Part shown: positions 37,002 through 46,888 of the stretch, one piece after another
Layout of the letters: each line of letters starts with the position of its first letter
How positions within the stretch are numbered: the stretch's first letter is position 1
NCBI GenBank assembly: GCA_033344815.1
Contig: JAWPMR010000001.1
Coordinates: 1,102,136 to 1,166,135 of the forward strand
Length of the DNA: 64,000 nt
Source of the DNA: Paracoccaceae bacterium
Lineage (GTDB): Bacteria > Pseudomonadota > Alphaproteobacteria > Rhodobacterales > Rhodobacteraceae
Direction: 5' to 3'
Notes under the pieces: model-generated
What the model was told of the DNA's origin: nothing
Databases searched by the model: none
What the model saw: the letters and a program-made list of their open reading frames with translations, nothing else
Translations under genes and position numbers: made by a program

Positions 37002-38938
37002 GTCTCCGCCTCGGGTTCCAATTGTATCAATGCCGCACCCGCCTCAACCTGATCGCCGGGCTGGGCCATGATTTCTGCCACAGTGCCATCACGCGCCGCC
37101 AGCAAAGCATGCTCCATTTTCATCGCCTCCAACACAGCAAGGCGATCGCCTTTGGTCACGCTTTGCCCCACGACGGCCTCCATGGATTTGACCAGACCGG
37201 GCATTGGCGCCTCGATCAGGTTTCCATCTCCAGCAGCGTTAGCATCACGATCCAGCGGATCAACGACCTCGAATTCTAGCCCGTAATTGTCAAATACCGT
37301 GACGGTGCGGCCATCCACTAAAACCGCAGGCATTGCATGGCTATTGAGGTTCCAGCCTTTTGCGTTTCGGCGCGCGTCAATGCGCTCCCCGGACACCTCC
37401 CAGACCTGATGGCGCGGGTTCAATACCTCGACCGTTGCCTCAAAGCGCTCCTCTTGCCAGATCAATTCGACCGAATGGCGCAGTGGCTGCCAAAGCGCAA
37501 AACCAGCGTCAGCGGGCGGCTCCAAGAGATGTAACGCCGACATAGCTGCCGACACCACGTGACGCGGCAGGGCTTTTGGCGGCTCCGTCAAAGTGTCAGT
37601 CTCGCGCCCGATCAACCCGGTATCGACCTCACCGCGCTCGAACCCGGCATGGCTCGCCAAAGCGCCAAGGAAGGCCAGATTGGTCACGGTTCCCGCCACT
37701 TCACATGCCGACAACCCGTGGCGCAATCGCGACAGGGCAACGCCCCGGTCAGGCCCATGCACAATCACCTTTGCAATCATCGGATCATAAAACGGGCTGA
37801 TGGCGTCGTGTGCGCGCACCCCGCTATCCGCCCGCACGCCTGTGGGAAATTGCAGATGGCTGAGCGTCCCTGTTGCCGGTAAAAACCCGGCGGGCACGTC
37901 TTCGGCATAGAGCCGCGCCTCAAATGCATGACCGTTTATTGAAAGGTCCTCCTGCGCGGTCGGGAGGCCTTCGCCTGCGGCAACGCGGAGTTGCCATTCC
38001 ACGAGGTCGATGCCCGTGATGGCCTCTGTCACAGGGTGCTCCACCTGCAACCGCGTGTTCATTTCCATGAAAAAGAAGCCATCCGGCTTGAGCCCACCGG
38101 ATCCGTCGACGATGAATTCGACGGTTCCCGCCCCACTATAGCCGATCGCCTCCGCCGCGCGCACGGCCGCAGCACCCATGGCAGCGCGCATTTCTGGAGT
38201 CATACCGGGGGCCGGGGCTTCCTCGATGACTTTCTGATGACGCCGTTGCAAAGAGCAGTCCCGCTCAAACAGATGCACCGCCGAGTTGCCATCGCCAAAC
38301 ACCTGAATTTCAATGTGGCGCGGGTGGGAAACAAACTTTTCCACCAGAACATCGCTATTGCCAAAGGCGTTTTGTGCCTCAGACCGCGCCGACTCCAACG
38401 CTGCGACGAAACCCTTGGCATCCTCAACCAAGCGCATCCCCTTACCGCCCCCTCCTGCAACGGCTTTGATCAAAACAGGATACCCAATTTCATGCGCCTC
38501 TGCGGCCAAAAGTGCTGCATCCTGACGGGCGCCGTGATAGCCCGGCACCACCGGAACACCGGCCTCGATCATCAATGCTTTTGCAGCGTCCTTCAGACCC
38601 ATCGCCCGAATTGCTGGCGCGGAGGGTCCAATGAATACAAGTCCTGCAGCCTCCACAGCCTCAACAAAATCAGGGTTCTCGCTGAGAAATCCATATCCCG
38701 GGTGAATCGCCTGCGCGCCCGTGTCCAAGGCCGCCTGAATGATCACATCGCCGCGCAAATAACTGTCCGCGGGAGCAGATCCGCCGATATGCACCGCCCT
38801 GTCGGCCATTTCGACATGCTTGGCAGCCCTGTCTGCGTCCGAGTAGACCGCCACGGTTCGCACCCCCAAGGTACGGGCCGTTTGCATGATCCGGCAGGCA
38901 ATCTCGCCCCGGTTCGCGATCAGAATTGTGTCAAACAT
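36998..38938 (-). CDS. mccA: Methylcrotonoyl-CoA carboxylase, biotin-containing alpha subunit
   Basis: The 646-residue subunit combines biotin carboxylase (residues 1-445; ATP-grasp loop GGGGKGMRLV, FMEMNTRLQVEHPVTE) with a C-terminal biotinyl domain. The biotin-accepting Lys607 lies in EAMKMEH. It uses ATP and bicarbonate to carboxylate biotin for transfer to 3-methylcrotonyl-CoA. The beta subunit gene lies upstream, separated by a 232-residue ORF. The acceptor lysine should be biotinylated by BirA (9.1-9.8 kb). Confidence 0.94.
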   Translation of the reverse strand: MFDTILIANRGEIACRIMQTARTLGVRTVAVYSDADRAAKHVEMADRAVHIGGSAPADSYLRGDVIIQAALDTGAQAIHPGYGFLSENPDFVEAVEAAGLVFIGPSAPAIRAMGLKDAAKALMIEAGVPVVPGYHGARQDAALLAAEAHEIGYPVLIKAVAGGGGKGMRLVEDAKGFVAALESARSEAQNAFGNSDVLVEKFVSHPRHIEIQVFGDGNSAVHLFERDCSLQRRHQKVIEEAPAPGMTPEMRAAMGAAAVRAAEAIGYSGAGTVEFIVDGSGGLKPDGFFFMEMNTRLQVEHPVTEAITGIDLVEWQLRVAAGEGLPTAQEDLSINGHAFEARLYAEDVPAGFLPATGTLSHLQFPTGVRADSGVRAHDAISPFYDPMIAKVIVHGPDRGVALSRLRHGLSACEVAGTVTNLAFLGALASHAGFERGEVDTGLIGRETDTLTEPPKALPRHVVSAAMSALHLLEPPADAGFALWQPLRHSVELIWQEERFEATVEVLNPRHQVWEVSGERIDARRNAKGWNLNSHAMPAVLVDGRTVTVFDNYGLEFEVVDPLDRDANAAGDGNLIEAPMPGLVKSMEAVVGQSVTKGDRLAVLEAMKMEHALLAARDGTVAEIMAQPGDQVEAGAALIQLEPEAET

Positions 38939-38941
38939 GTA

Positions 38942-39640
38942 TTACCACCATGAGCCGGATGTCCCATCCATCAGATGCTGTTGCACGTGGCTCGGCAAAG
39001 GCCAGGCATCATAGTCCACGCCCGTCAAACGACCAGGAGGGTGGCCCCGCCATGCATGTCGATAAAGGTCCATGTGCAGTGTGATTTCGATCTGGCCCAA
39101 GGCCGCGTCGACTTTATCCTTGGTCTCTTCAATACCGTCTTCGAGTTTTTGAGCGTCAGTCTTTTGCCGTATCCAGCCAGACGGCAATATCTGCGCCAGC
39201 ACTTTAGTCCCCGCAGACAGGGCCACCAGTAAAACCAGATTGGCCAAAACACCGGGTATGGACGGCGCCGCGATGTCGCGAAAAAAGCCGGGCAAACCGC
39301 CAAACCAACCTCTTTTGACGTCCTTCTGGGTCGCCAGCTCCTGTCGCGCCAATTCGAATTCCTGTGCAAAACTCTGGCGGAACTCGCGCGCAAATGCGCG
39401 ACGGTTGAAATCGGCCCTGCCCGCCCAGAGGAGCAATTTGGGGCGCACAAACCATCCTTGCCGGGATTGTTCGACAAATTCCTCAAAGTCGAAAATGAAG
39501 AAATAATCTTCTGCGTCTGCAGAGTTATGAATGACATAGACTGGCAGTGCGACCTCGCGCCCCAAAGTCGGCAGGGTCGGGAGTTTCAAACCCGCAACGG
39601 ACCCTGTGAATCTCTCTGCGATCGACTTGATGTTTTTCAT
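38942..39640 (-). CDS. Unrecognised protein between mccB and mccA
   Basis: The 232-residue product (from ATG 39640; the frame is open to 39718) has an N-terminal soluble domain with REVALPVYVIHNSADAEDYF and FDFEEFVEQSRQGWFV. A charged helix follows (FAREFRQSFAQEFELARQEL), then one hydrophobic segment (GVLANLVLLVALSAGTKVL) and a C-terminal domain with several His and Trp. It could be a membrane-associated protein of the leucine cluster. I do not know any family. The start codon is uncertain because no candidate has a good ribosome-binding site. Confidence 0.55.
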   Translation of the reverse strand: MKNIKSIAERFTGSVAGLKLPTLPTLGREVALPVYVIHNSADAEDYFFIFDFEEFVEQSRQGWFVRPKLLLWAGRADFNRRAFAREFRQSFAQEFELARQELATQKDVKRGWFGGLPGFFRDIAAPSIPGVLANLVLLVALSAGTKVLAQILPSGWIRQKTDAQKLEDGIEETKDKVDAALGQIEITLHMDLYRHAWRGHPPGRLTGVDYDAWPLPSHVQQHLMDGTSGSWW

Positions 39641-39733
39641 GGGCGCAAGCCGCCCCTCTCGCAGCGGATCAAACCCCATTGCATGCAAGGCTCTTTTGGA
39701 ACAGTTCGATGCACGCATAGTGATTCTGCGATT

Positions 39734-41338
39734 TTACATCCGGAACACACCAAAACGGGTCTCCTCGATGGGGGCATTCAACGCGGCGGATAGCGAAAGG
39801 CTCAAGACATCGCGTGATTTGCGGGGGTCGATGATCCCATCATCCCAGAGCCGAGCCGATGCATATAGCGGGTGGCTTTGACGCTCGAACATATCAATGG
39901 TGGGCTGTTTGAATGTGGCCTCCTCCTCAGGTGACCAAGTTTCCCCTGCCCGCTCGATGGCGTCGCGTTTGACGGTGGCCAAAACGCCTGCGGCCTGCGG
40001 TCCTCCCATAACCGAAATCCGGCTGTTGGGCCATGTCCACAAGAAACGCGGGGAATAGGCACGTCCGGCCATACCGTAATTGCCCGCGCCAAAAGAGCCA
40101 CCTACCAACATGGTGATTTTGGGCACGTTGGTGGAGGCGACTGCCGTGACCATTTTGGCCCCGTGGCGCGCAATGCCTTCGTTTTCGTATTTCCGCCCGA
40201 CCATGAACCCAGTGATATTCTGCAGAAATACCAGTGGGATGCGGCGTTGTGAGCACAGTTCAACGAAATGCGCGCCTTTTTGTGCCGCCTCGGAAAACAA
40301 CACGCCATTGTTGGCGATGATACCAATAGGACAGCCCTTGAGGTGCGCAAAACCGGTAACCAGCGTTTCGCCAAAGCGGGGTTTGAATTCATCAAAGCGT
40401 GAGCCGTCCACCAGTCGGGCTATGACCTCACGAATATCGTAGGGTGTGCGCAGATCACCCGGCACCACGCCAAGAATTTCTTCCGGATCATAGGCAGGAT
40501 CTTCGGGCGTTTCCCATTGCACAGTGGTCGGTTTGGCACGATTGAGCGATGTAACCGCGCGCCGCGCCAGCGCCAACGCGTGAGTATCATCTTCCGCGAG
40601 ATAATCAGCCACGCCGCTCAGACGCGTGTGCACGTCGCCACCGCCCAGATCTTCGGCGCTCACGACTTCCCCCGTTGCCGCCTTCACCAAGGGCGGACCA
40701 GCCAGAAAGATCGTGCCTTGTTCGCGCACAATGATTGTCACATCCGACATCGCGGGCACATAGGCACCGCCAGCCGTGCAAGATCCCATGACGACAGCGA
40801 TTTGCGCAATCCCCATCGCAGACATCCGCGCTTGATTGTAAAAAATCCGGCCAAAGTGATCCCGGTCCGGAAAGACCTCATCCTGATTGGGCAGGTTTGC
40901 ACCACCGCTGTCCACCAGATAGATGCACGGCAAAAGATTTTCCTGCGCAATCTCCTGTGCGCGCAGGTGCTTTTTTACCGTCATCGGATAATAAGTGCCG
41001 CCCTTGACCGTTGCGTCATTGCAAATGACCATAACCTCCTGGCCATGCACCTGCCCGATGCCGGCGATGACACCAGCAGCAGGGGCAGCGCCGTCATAGA
41101 GTCCATGAGCCGCTGTGGCGCCCACCTCCAGAAAAGGGCTGCCGGGATCAAGCAGGCCCGCCACCCGATCACGCGGCAGCATCTTGCCCCGGCTGATGTG
41201 GCGCGCACGTGATTTTTCTCCTCCGCCCAGCGCTGCGGCCTCAGCGGCCTGCGCTATCTCTCCCAACGCGTCCAGGTGGGCAGCGCGGTTTGACCTGAAG
41301 CCTTCAGAAGAGGGTAAGGCGTGTGACGTCAGCTTCAT
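39734..41338 (-). CDS. mccB: Methylcrotonoyl-CoA carboxylase, carboxyltransferase beta subunit
   Basis: The 534-residue carboxyltransferase transfers CO2 from biotin to 3-methylcrotonyl-CoA in leucine degradation. It has the two crotonase-like halves of acyl-CoA carboxylase beta subunits: [18 protein letters not shown], the oxyanion loop [15 protein letters not shown], and in the second half [15 protein letters not shown] and [21 protein letters not shown] used the ATG at 41338 ([10 protein letters not shown]) because the upstream codons are not family-like. It follows the 106-residue ORF by 39 bp. Confidence 0.95.
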   Translation of the reverse strand: MKLTSHALPSSEGFRSNRAAHLDALGEIAQAAEAAALGGGEKSRARHISRGKMLPRDRVAGLLDPGSPFLEVGATAAHGLYDGAAPAAGVIAGIGQVHGQEVMVICNDATVKGGTYYPMTVKKHLRAQEIAQENLLPCIYLVDSGGANLPNQDEVFPDRDHFGRIFYNQARMSAMGIAQIAVVMGSCTAGGAYVPAMSDVTIIVREQGTIFLAGPPLVKAATGEVVSAEDLGGGDVHTRLSGVADYLAEDDTHALALARRAVTSLNRAKPTTVQWETPEDPAYDPEEILGVVPGDLRTPYDIREVIARLVDGSRFDEFKPRFGETLVTGFAHLKGCPIGIIANNGVLFSEAAQKGAHFVELCSQRRIPLVFLQNITGFMVGRKYENEGIARHGAKMVTAVASTNVPKITMLVGGSFGAGNYGMAGRAYSPRFLWTWPNSRISVMGGPQAAGVLATVKRDAIERAGETWSPEEEATFKQPTIDMFERQSHPLYASARLWDDGIIDPRKSRDVLSLSLSAALNAPIEETRFGVFRM

Positions 41339-41377
41339 TTCATTTCCTTCGCAGCCCAAATAGTACTGACACAATCC

Positions 41378-41698
41378 TCATGTTTCTGGAGCAGCAGGCT
41401 GGCTGCCAGATCCCTGCACATCCAGAAGACGACCGAACTTATCAACGGCGTAATCATATCGTGCGCCTGAAGGATCCACGCAATTCACCGTGATCCAAAC
41501 ACCGACATGATCGCCAGGGGTGGCGGCACAATCCGTGAGGCGTGCGCTTGCACCCGCCTCGGACAGATACCGCGAGGCGTAGGTATTGATCACATCGGTC
41601 TCCGTTATCGCGGCCGCAATCCAACCCCACCGAAACGCCCATATGCCCATAGCCATGACCAGCACAGCCAGCGGTGCCCACCACAGCCAAGACGGCAT
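41378..41698 (-). CDS. Small membrane-anchored protein downstream of LprI-like gene
   Basis: The 106-residue product from ATG 41698 begins with an uncleaved-looking membrane segment ([20 protein letters not shown]) followed by a periplasmic domain with a helix (TETDVINTYASRYLSEAG) and two Cys (LTDCAAT, VNCVDP). The sequence ITVNCVDPSGARYDYAVDKFGRLLD suggests a small beta domain. The start overlaps the LprI-like stop (TGATG), so the pair is coupled. I know no family. It may act with the LprI-like protein in the envelope. Confidence 0.65.
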   Translation of the reverse strand: MPSWLWWAPLAVLVMAMGIWAFRWGWIAAAITETDVINTYASRYLSEAGASARLTDCAATPGDHVGVWITVNCVDPSGARYDYAVDKFGRLLDVQGSGSQPAAPET

Positions 41699-42195
41699 CA
41701 ATCGCCCATCCGTCGTGACAAACGCTCCGCCTGTGCCGCCGTCAATTCCAACAGGCATTGCAGGGTAGCAGGTCCACCACCGGTGCCCCCACCCCACAGG
41801 CTGTGCTCATAGGCGCAGGCTTCATCCCGAAAAGGGATCCAGGCACGTTGCATGGCCACAAGTGCATCCGTAATGCTGGGCACTGTCGCGCCGAGGTCCT
41901 TCATTTCGGCATCGGTGTCTTTGGCCTGCTTCAGAACAATTTGATATTCTGAATTCAACAAAGTGTCCCAGAGCTTCAACTCGCCACTCAAACACCCACC
42001 CATACCGGCCGTCGTGTAGCCTGCGTCATTGGCCTCCATGCAGGCACCAGCGGACAAGCCGACACAGTCGGTCATTGCGCCCCCCTCGCTCAAAGTATCA
42101 AGACAGGTTTGAGTTTGCGCATCGGAATATGCAATTCCTTGTGCGGCCAGTTGCAGCGGCATCATCAGCATAAATATGGTCAGAATACGGATCAC
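41698..42195 (-). CDS. LprI/DUF1311-like secreted protein
   Basis: The 165-residue product has a Sec signal ([20 protein letters not shown]) and the Cys-rich helical DUF1311 pattern: [62 protein letters not shown]. This family includes LprI lysozyme inhibitors, although most members are uncharacterised. The ATG overlaps the ivd stop (ATGA) and the stop overlaps the next gene. Its place inside a leucine-degradation operon is unexpected and may simply reflect operon growth. Confidence 0.8.
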   Translation of the reverse strand: MIRILTIFMLMMPLQLAAQGIAYSDAQTQTCLDTLSEGGAMTDCVGLSAGACMEANDAGYTTAGMGGCLSGELKLWDTLLNSEYQIVLKQAKDTDAEMKDLGATVPSITDALVAMQRAWIPFRDEACAYEHSLWGGGTGGGPATLQCLLELTAAQAERLSRRMGD

Positions 42196-43355
42196 GTCAT
42201 CGCCCCCATCAACTCGCGCCCCACCAACATACGCCTGATTTCCGAGGTGCCCGCGCCGATTTCCATCAGTTTGGCATCCCGAAACAATCGCGCCACCGGG
42301 CTGTCATTCAGGAATCCGGCCCCGCCCATTGCCTGTACCGCCTGATGCGCCTGCTTCATCGCCTCCTCAGAGGCATAAAGACAACAGGCCGCTGCATCCT
42401 GACGAGTCACATCGCCCCGATCACAAGCCTTCGCGACTTCATAAACATAGGCGCGGGCCGAATTCATAGCTGTGTACATATCCGCGATCTTCCCCTGCAT
42501 CAGTTGGAAGTTCCCGATGGGCTGTCCAAACTGCTTGCGATCAGACAGGTAGGGCATGATCGCATCAAGGCAGGCGGCCATGATGCCCGTGCCAATACCC
42601 GCCAGCACCACGCGTTCATAGTCCAGTCCAGACATCAAAACGCGCACGCCCTTACCCTCTTCGCCAAGCACATTCTCGAAAGGAACCACGACGTCTTCGA
42701 AGATCAGTTCGGCAGTGTTGGACCCGCGCATGCCCAGCTTGTCAAAATGCGGACTGGTGGAAAACCCGGTCATTTCCTTTTCGATCAGAAAAGCGGTGAT
42801 CCCTTTTGATCCGGCATCCGGGTCTGTTTTTGCATAGACCACAAGCGTGTCTGCATTAGGGCCATTGGTGATCCAGTATTTGGTCCCGTTGAGACGATAA
42901 TGATCGTTGCGCTTTTCGGCACGCAGTTTCATCGACACCACGTCGGAACCGGCTCCCGCCTCAGACATGGCCAGTGCGCCCACATGTTCGCCGGAAATCA
43001 AACCCGGCAGGTATTTTTGCTTTTGCGCGTCTGAACCGTTTAGTTTGATCTGATTAACGCAGAGGTTGGAGTGTGCCCCGTAAGAAAGGGACACCGAAGC
43101 ACTGGCACGCGCAATTTCCTCGATGGCGACCGTATGGGCCAGATAGGACATGCCTGCGCCGCCGAATTCCTCGGGCACCGTGATCCCCAAAAGACCCAGT
43201 TCGCCCATCTCTGACCAAAGCTCCGGTGGAAAGGTGTTTGATGTGTCGATCTCAGCCGCCATCGGTTTGACGCGATCCTGAGCCCAGCGGTGCACCATGT
43301 CGCGCAAAGCGTTTACGTCTTCACCCAGATCGAACGCCATCGTTGCCATAAACAT
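42192..43355 (-). CDS. ivd: Isovaleryl-CoA dehydrogenase
   Basis: This 387-residue FAD-dependent acyl-CoA dehydrogenase oxidises isovaleryl-CoA to 3-methylcrotonyl-CoA, the first committed step after transamination of leucine. It has the signatures [18 protein letters not shown], the catalytic region [17 protein letters not shown] and [13 protein letters not shown], with the C-terminal [17 protein letters not shown]. The start at 43355 has GAGGAG 9 bases upstream; the frame continues to 43424 without that support. It is the first gene of the leucine cluster. Confidence 0.94.
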   Translation of the reverse strand: MFMATMAFDLGEDVNALRDMVHRWAQDRVKPMAAEIDTSNTFPPELWSEMGELGLLGITVPEEFGGAGMSYLAHTVAIEEIARASASVSLSYGAHSNLCVNQIKLNGSDAQKQKYLPGLISGEHVGALAMSEAGAGSDVVSMKLRAEKRNDHYRLNGTKYWITNGPNADTLVVYAKTDPDAGSKGITAFLIEKEMTGFSTSPHFDKLGMRGSNTAELIFEDVVVPFENVLGEEGKGVRVLMSGLDYERVVLAGIGTGIMAACLDAIMPYLSDRKQFGQPIGNFQLMQGKIADMYTAMNSARAYVYEVAKACDRGDVTRQDAAACCLYASEEAMKQAHQAVQAMGGAGFLNDSPVARLFRDAKLMEIGAGTSEIRRMLVGRELMGAMT

Positions 43356-43473
43356 CGCGCAGAACTCCTCATGGGATTTATTGAACGCCCGTTCATTTAT
43401 GCCACAGGCGATTGTTTCGGTCAAGGCGGCTTGGAGCGCAGCGATGGCGATAGTAGCAAGCTGCGCCCTGACG

Positions 43474-44679
43474 TTATTCAGCGGCGGTGGAGTGTTGCTG
43501 ATAAACTGCGCTGACTTCCGCGCGAATGATCCTCGCGATCAGGGCGCAGTCCTCCAAAGAGAAGGTCAAAGGCACCCGGATGTCGACAATGCCGGCCAGC
43601 AATCGGTCAGTTTTGGGCATGGCGGGCGTATCCGCATAACGCCAGCTGTCATAACGGCTGGTGAATCCGACAGGCTCCGCACCGCCGAACCATTTCAGCT
43701 CTACGCCGCGCCCGGCGCATCGCGCCAGAACGTCGTGGATTTTCGCGCTGTCCCAATCCAGCAAAAGAAACTGGATAGACGAGCCAACAATGGTTTCTTG
43801 TTCTGGCCTTTCGATCACGGTCAGGCCAGGCGTGTCGCGCAAACCGTTCTCGAGCGCAAAATAGCGCTCGTTCCAGCGTGCGCATTGGGTCGCCAAATCC
43901 GCCACCTGCGGGCGCAGGATCGCCGCACGCAGATTGTCCATGCGGCCAGAAATGTTAGGCGTTTCATAGCGAATTGTATCGAAAGCCTCTTTCGGCGGCG
44001 CTGCCAGGTGGCGCTCGTAAAGCATGTAAGACCCGGACATCATAATCGCACGCGCCGCGATTTCCGCATTGTCAGTGACCAGAAATCCGCCCTCACCAGA
44101 ATTCACGTGCTTATAGGTCTGGCAGGAATAACAGCCCACGGCCCCCTGACGCCCGGACGGAACACCTTTCCACGCCGCCCCCATCGTATGGGCGCAATCC
44201 TCGATCACGGTGACGCCTGCCCGGTCACAGATCTCCATCAACCGGTCCATATCGCAGATATGACCGCGCATGTGGCTCAGGAGCAAAACCTTGGCCGACG
44301 AGGCTTTGGCCGCCAGATCGTCCAGATCAATCGTCAACGCCTCGGTGACACCTACGAATATCGGCGACGCGCCCACGGCAGCAATCGCACCCGGCACCGG
44401 CGCGAGCGTAAAGGCATTGGACAAGACCGGATCGCCCGGTTTGACGCCCACGGCGCGCAATGCTGTGGCCATCGCATAGCCCCCCGAAGCCACGGCAAGG
44501 CAATATTTCGCCCCGACCTCGGCGGCAAATTCCTGCTCCAGCAAAGCTGTTTCACTGATCTCATCTGTGACCGTGTTATAGCGATGCAAGCGACCATGCT
44601 GCAAAACGGCCAGGGCGGCCTCGATCCCAGCCTCGGGAATCGGTTCCTGTTGTGTGAAACTGCCTTTGAAGATTTCCAT
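43474..44679 (-). CDS. DegT/DnrJ/EryC1-type PLP-dependent aminotransferase
   Basis: The 401-residue enzyme (from ATG 44679; the frame to 44904 overlaps gph and is not used) shows the sugar-aminotransferase fold: the N-terminal [47 protein letters not shown], and the PLP-binding lysine in [16 protein letters not shown]. The family usually aminates keto-sugars for surface polysaccharides or antibiotics. No sugar-nucleotide gene is next to it, although glmU/glmS and LPS genes lie on the other strand. The substrate is not known. Confidence 0.85.
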   Translation of the reverse strand: MEIFKGSFTQQEPIPEAGIEAALAVLQHGRLHRYNTVTDEISETALLEQEFAAEVGAKYCLAVASGGYAMATALRAVGVKPGDPVLSNAFTLAPVPGAIAAVGASPIFVGVTEALTIDLDDLAAKASSAKVLLLSHMRGHICDMDRLMEICDRAGVTVIEDCAHTMGAAWKGVPSGRQGAVGCYSCQTYKHVNSGEGGFLVTDNAEIAARAIMMSGSYMLYERHLAAPPKEAFDTIRYETPNISGRMDNLRAAILRPQVADLATQCARWNERYFALENGLRDTPGLTVIERPEQETIVGSSIQFLLLDWDSAKIHDVLARCAGRGVELKWFGGAEPVGFTSRYDSWRYADTPAMPKTDRLLAGIVDIRVPLTFSLEDCALIARIIRAEVSAVYQQHSTAAE

Positions 44680-44729
44680 AATACCTCGCCCCTCTAACAG
44701 GGGAACTGTGCCGCTCCGCGTGCGTTGGG

Positions 44730-45395
44730 TCAAGCCAGCAAGCGATCCACGATCTGTGGCAAATCCGCATAGTCCTGCAAAAGCGCCTCGGGCGACAGCG
44801 CCGCCATGTCCCCGCCCGCAGGCCCAAATGTCACCAGCACGCAAGGCACCTTGGCGGCCTTGGCTGTGTTTCGATCCGTGTCTGAATCGCCGATCAACAC
44901 GCACTTCATAGGATCGCCGCCGGCGCGACGGGCCGCCTCATAGAGGGGTTCCGCATCTGGTTTGCGCACGGGCAAGGTGTCGGCCCCGACCAGCGCTCCA
45001 AAAGCGCCGCGCACACCAAGGCGCTGCAACAGTATCTCGGCAAGACCCTCAGGTTTGTTGGTACATATGCCGACGCCATATCCGTTGATCTTCAATTGTT
45101 CGACGGCGTCCATAGCGCGCGGATAGAGTTGGGTATGTACGTCAATCGCGGCGCCATAGGCCTCCAACAGGACCGGATAATACTGATCTATCGTTGCAAC
45201 GTCCTCGGCACGTCCCAAACGCGTCATCCCCAGACGCAACATTGCGCGCCCGCCCCGCAACGCCGTGCCCGCATCCGCTTTGGCATCCAGGACATCTCCC
45301 TCACCCATTTGGCGAAAGCACTGGTTAGCGGCAGCAATCAGATCACCGCTGGTGTCGGCGAGTGTGCCATCCAGATCAAAAATAACTGTTTTCAT
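44730..45395 (-). CDS. gph: Phosphoglycolate phosphatase-like HAD hydrolase
   Basis: The 221-residue HAD hydrolase has motif I DLDGTLADT at residues 6-14, motif II in GVGICTNKPEG, motif III lysine in PVRKPDAEPL, and motif IV in LIGDSDTDRNTA. It has a helical cap typical of Gph/PGP enzymes, which dephosphorylate 2-phosphoglycolate made by DNA repair or photorespiration. Other small phosphates are possible substrates. It is divergent from glmU across a 139-bp region and 50 bp upstream of the aminotransferase gene, so they may form an operon. Confidence 0.88.
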   Translation of the reverse strand: MKTVIFDLDGTLADTSGDLIAAANQCFRQMGEGDVLDAKADAGTALRGGRAMLRLGMTRLGRAEDVATIDQYYPVLLEAYGAAIDVHTQLYPRAMDAVEQLKINGYGVGICTNKPEGLAEILLQRLGVRGAFGALVGADTLPVRKPDAEPLYEAARRAGGDPMKCVLIGDSDTDRNTAKAAKVPCVLVTFGPAGGDMAALSPEALLQDYADLPQIVDRLLA

Positions 45396-45440
45396 GTCTT
45401 TTCCCTCAGCCGCGTTTTAGGCGAAACACCGCCACGAGAT

Positions 45441-45483
45441 GTTGCAAGGCGCAACCATCTTTGATGCAACCATACCTTGCGCC
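45441..45483. promoter_or_regulatory. Cluster of GCAAC half-sites between gph and glmU
   Basis: The divergent promoter region holds GTTGC (45441-45445) inverted against GCAAC (45451-45455). A direct repeat GCAACCAT follows at 45451-45458 and 45466-45473, spaced 15 bases apart. A 7-base arm pair, GGCGCAA (45448-45454) and TTGCGCC (45477-45483), also spans it. This looks like a compact operator for a DNA-binding regulator of gph or glmU. It was found by eye, and no regulator is identified. Confidence 0.35.
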
Positions 45484-45534
45484 GCTCCGCCAGAGCGATA
45501 AACAGGGCGCGAGCAGAACACAAAGAGAAAAAAC

Positions 45535-46887
45535 ATGAAAACCGCATTGGTCATCCTAGCCGCGGGCAAAGGCACTCGGATGAATTCGGATCTGCCAAAG
45601 GTCATGCATCCCCTTGCAGGCGTTCCATTGTTTGTCCATGCAATGCAGGCTGGCGCATCGCTTGCACCAGAACATACTGTGGTTGTGGCCGGCCATGGGG
45701 TGGATCTCGTTCGCAAAGCAGCGCTGGCGCATGACGAAACGACACAGGTCGTAGAACAGACCGAGCAGCTTGGCACAGCCCATGCTGCCGCTCAGGCCAG
45801 CACGGCCCTTACAGACTTTGACGGTACCGCAATTGTTTTGTTTGGGGACACACCGTTTGTACGTCCCGAAACGCTTGAACAAATGGTCACTGCGCAGGCC
45901 AAAAGTGATGTGGTCATTCTGGGCTTTGAAGCGGACGATCCAGGCCGCTACGGTCGTCTTGTCATGCAGGGCAATACTCTTGAGCGCATTGTGGAATTCA
46001 AGGATGCCAGCGAAAAAGAGCGCGCCATCACCCTGTGCAACAGTGGCGTGATCGCCTGCAATGCAACGTTACTATTTGAACTTATTGATGCTGTGGAAAA
46101 CGACAACGCCTCGCAGGAATATTACCTGACAGACATCGTCGGTCTGGCTCGTGACAAGGATTTGACCGCCAGCGTCGTGACCTGCAAAGAGGCAGAAACA
46201 CTTGGCATAAACACCCGCGCCGAACTTGCCAGCGCTGAGGCTGCATTTCAGGCACGCGCACGCGCAACGGCTTTCGAAGACGGCGTGACAATGCCAGCGC
46301 CAGATACTGTGCACTTTGCCTTTGATACCGCGATTGGTCGCGATACGATTGTCGAGCAGAATGTGGTGTTTGGGCCCGGTGTCACGATTGAGTCCGGCGT
46401 GACCGTGCGGGCATTTTCGCATCTCGAAGGCTGTCACGTCTCGCGCGGCGCCGTTGTGGGACCCTATGCCCGGCTGCGCCCCGGGGCCGAGTTGAGCGAA
46501 AATAGCCGCGTCGGAAATTTCGTGGAAATCAAGAATGCCCGGATCGGCGAAGGCTCCAAGGTCAACCATCTCAGTTACATCGGTGACGCCAGATTGGGGC
46601 GTGGTACAAACATCGGTGCGGGCACGATCACCTGCAATTACGACGGCGTTATGAAGCATCAAACGGACATTGGCGACAACGCGTTCATCGGTTCCAATAC
46701 AATGCTCGTCGCGCCCGTGTCAGTTGGTGACGGTGCCATGACGGGCAGCGGATCTGTTATCACATCCGACGTGGAATCAGATGCCCTAGCGATCGCACGC
46801 GCACCGCAGGTTGAAAAACCCGGCATGGCAGCGAAATTGTTGCAAATTCTAAAAGCCAAAAAGGCTAAACTCCAAAGAGGCAGCTAA
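45535..46887 (+). CDS. glmU: Bifunctional UDP-GlcNAc pyrophosphorylase/glucosamine-1-phosphate acetyltransferase
   Basis: GlmU makes UDP-N-acetylglucosamine for peptidoglycan and LPS. The 450-residue product begins with the uridylyltransferase motif LAAGKGTRM (residues 8-16) and its GDTPF metal-site region. From about residue 250 it continues into left-handed beta-helix hexapeptide repeats, with the acetyltransferase signature NYDGVMKHQT and GSNTMLVAPV. It is followed at 1 bp by glmS, so two steps of the same pathway are coupled. It is divergent from gph. Confidence 0.96.
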   Translation: MKTALVILAAGKGTRMNSDLPKVMHPLAGVPLFVHAMQAGASLAPEHTVVVAGHGVDLVRKAALAHDETTQVVEQTEQLGTAHAAAQASTALTDFDGTAIVLFGDTPFVRPETLEQMVTAQAKSDVVILGFEADDPGRYGRLVMQGNTLERIVEFKDASEKERAITLCNSGVIACNATLLFELIDAVENDNASQEYYLTDIVGLARDKDLTASVVTCKEAETLGINTRAELASAEAAFQARARATAFEDGVTMPAPDTVHFAFDTAIGRDTIVEQNVVFGPGVTIESGVTVRAFSHLEGCHVSRGAVVGPYARLRPGAELSENSRVGNFVEIKNARIGEGSKVNHLSYIGDARLGRGTNIGAGTITCNYDGVMKHQTDIGDNAFIGSNTMLVAPVSVGDGAMTGSGSVITSDVESDALAIARAPQVEKPGMAAKLLQILKAKKAKLQRGS

Positions 46888-46888
46888 A

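Noticed and set aside
46870-46888. glmS ribozyme ahead of glmS
   Set aside because: Only one base separates glmU and glmS, so there is no room for a ribozyme leader.
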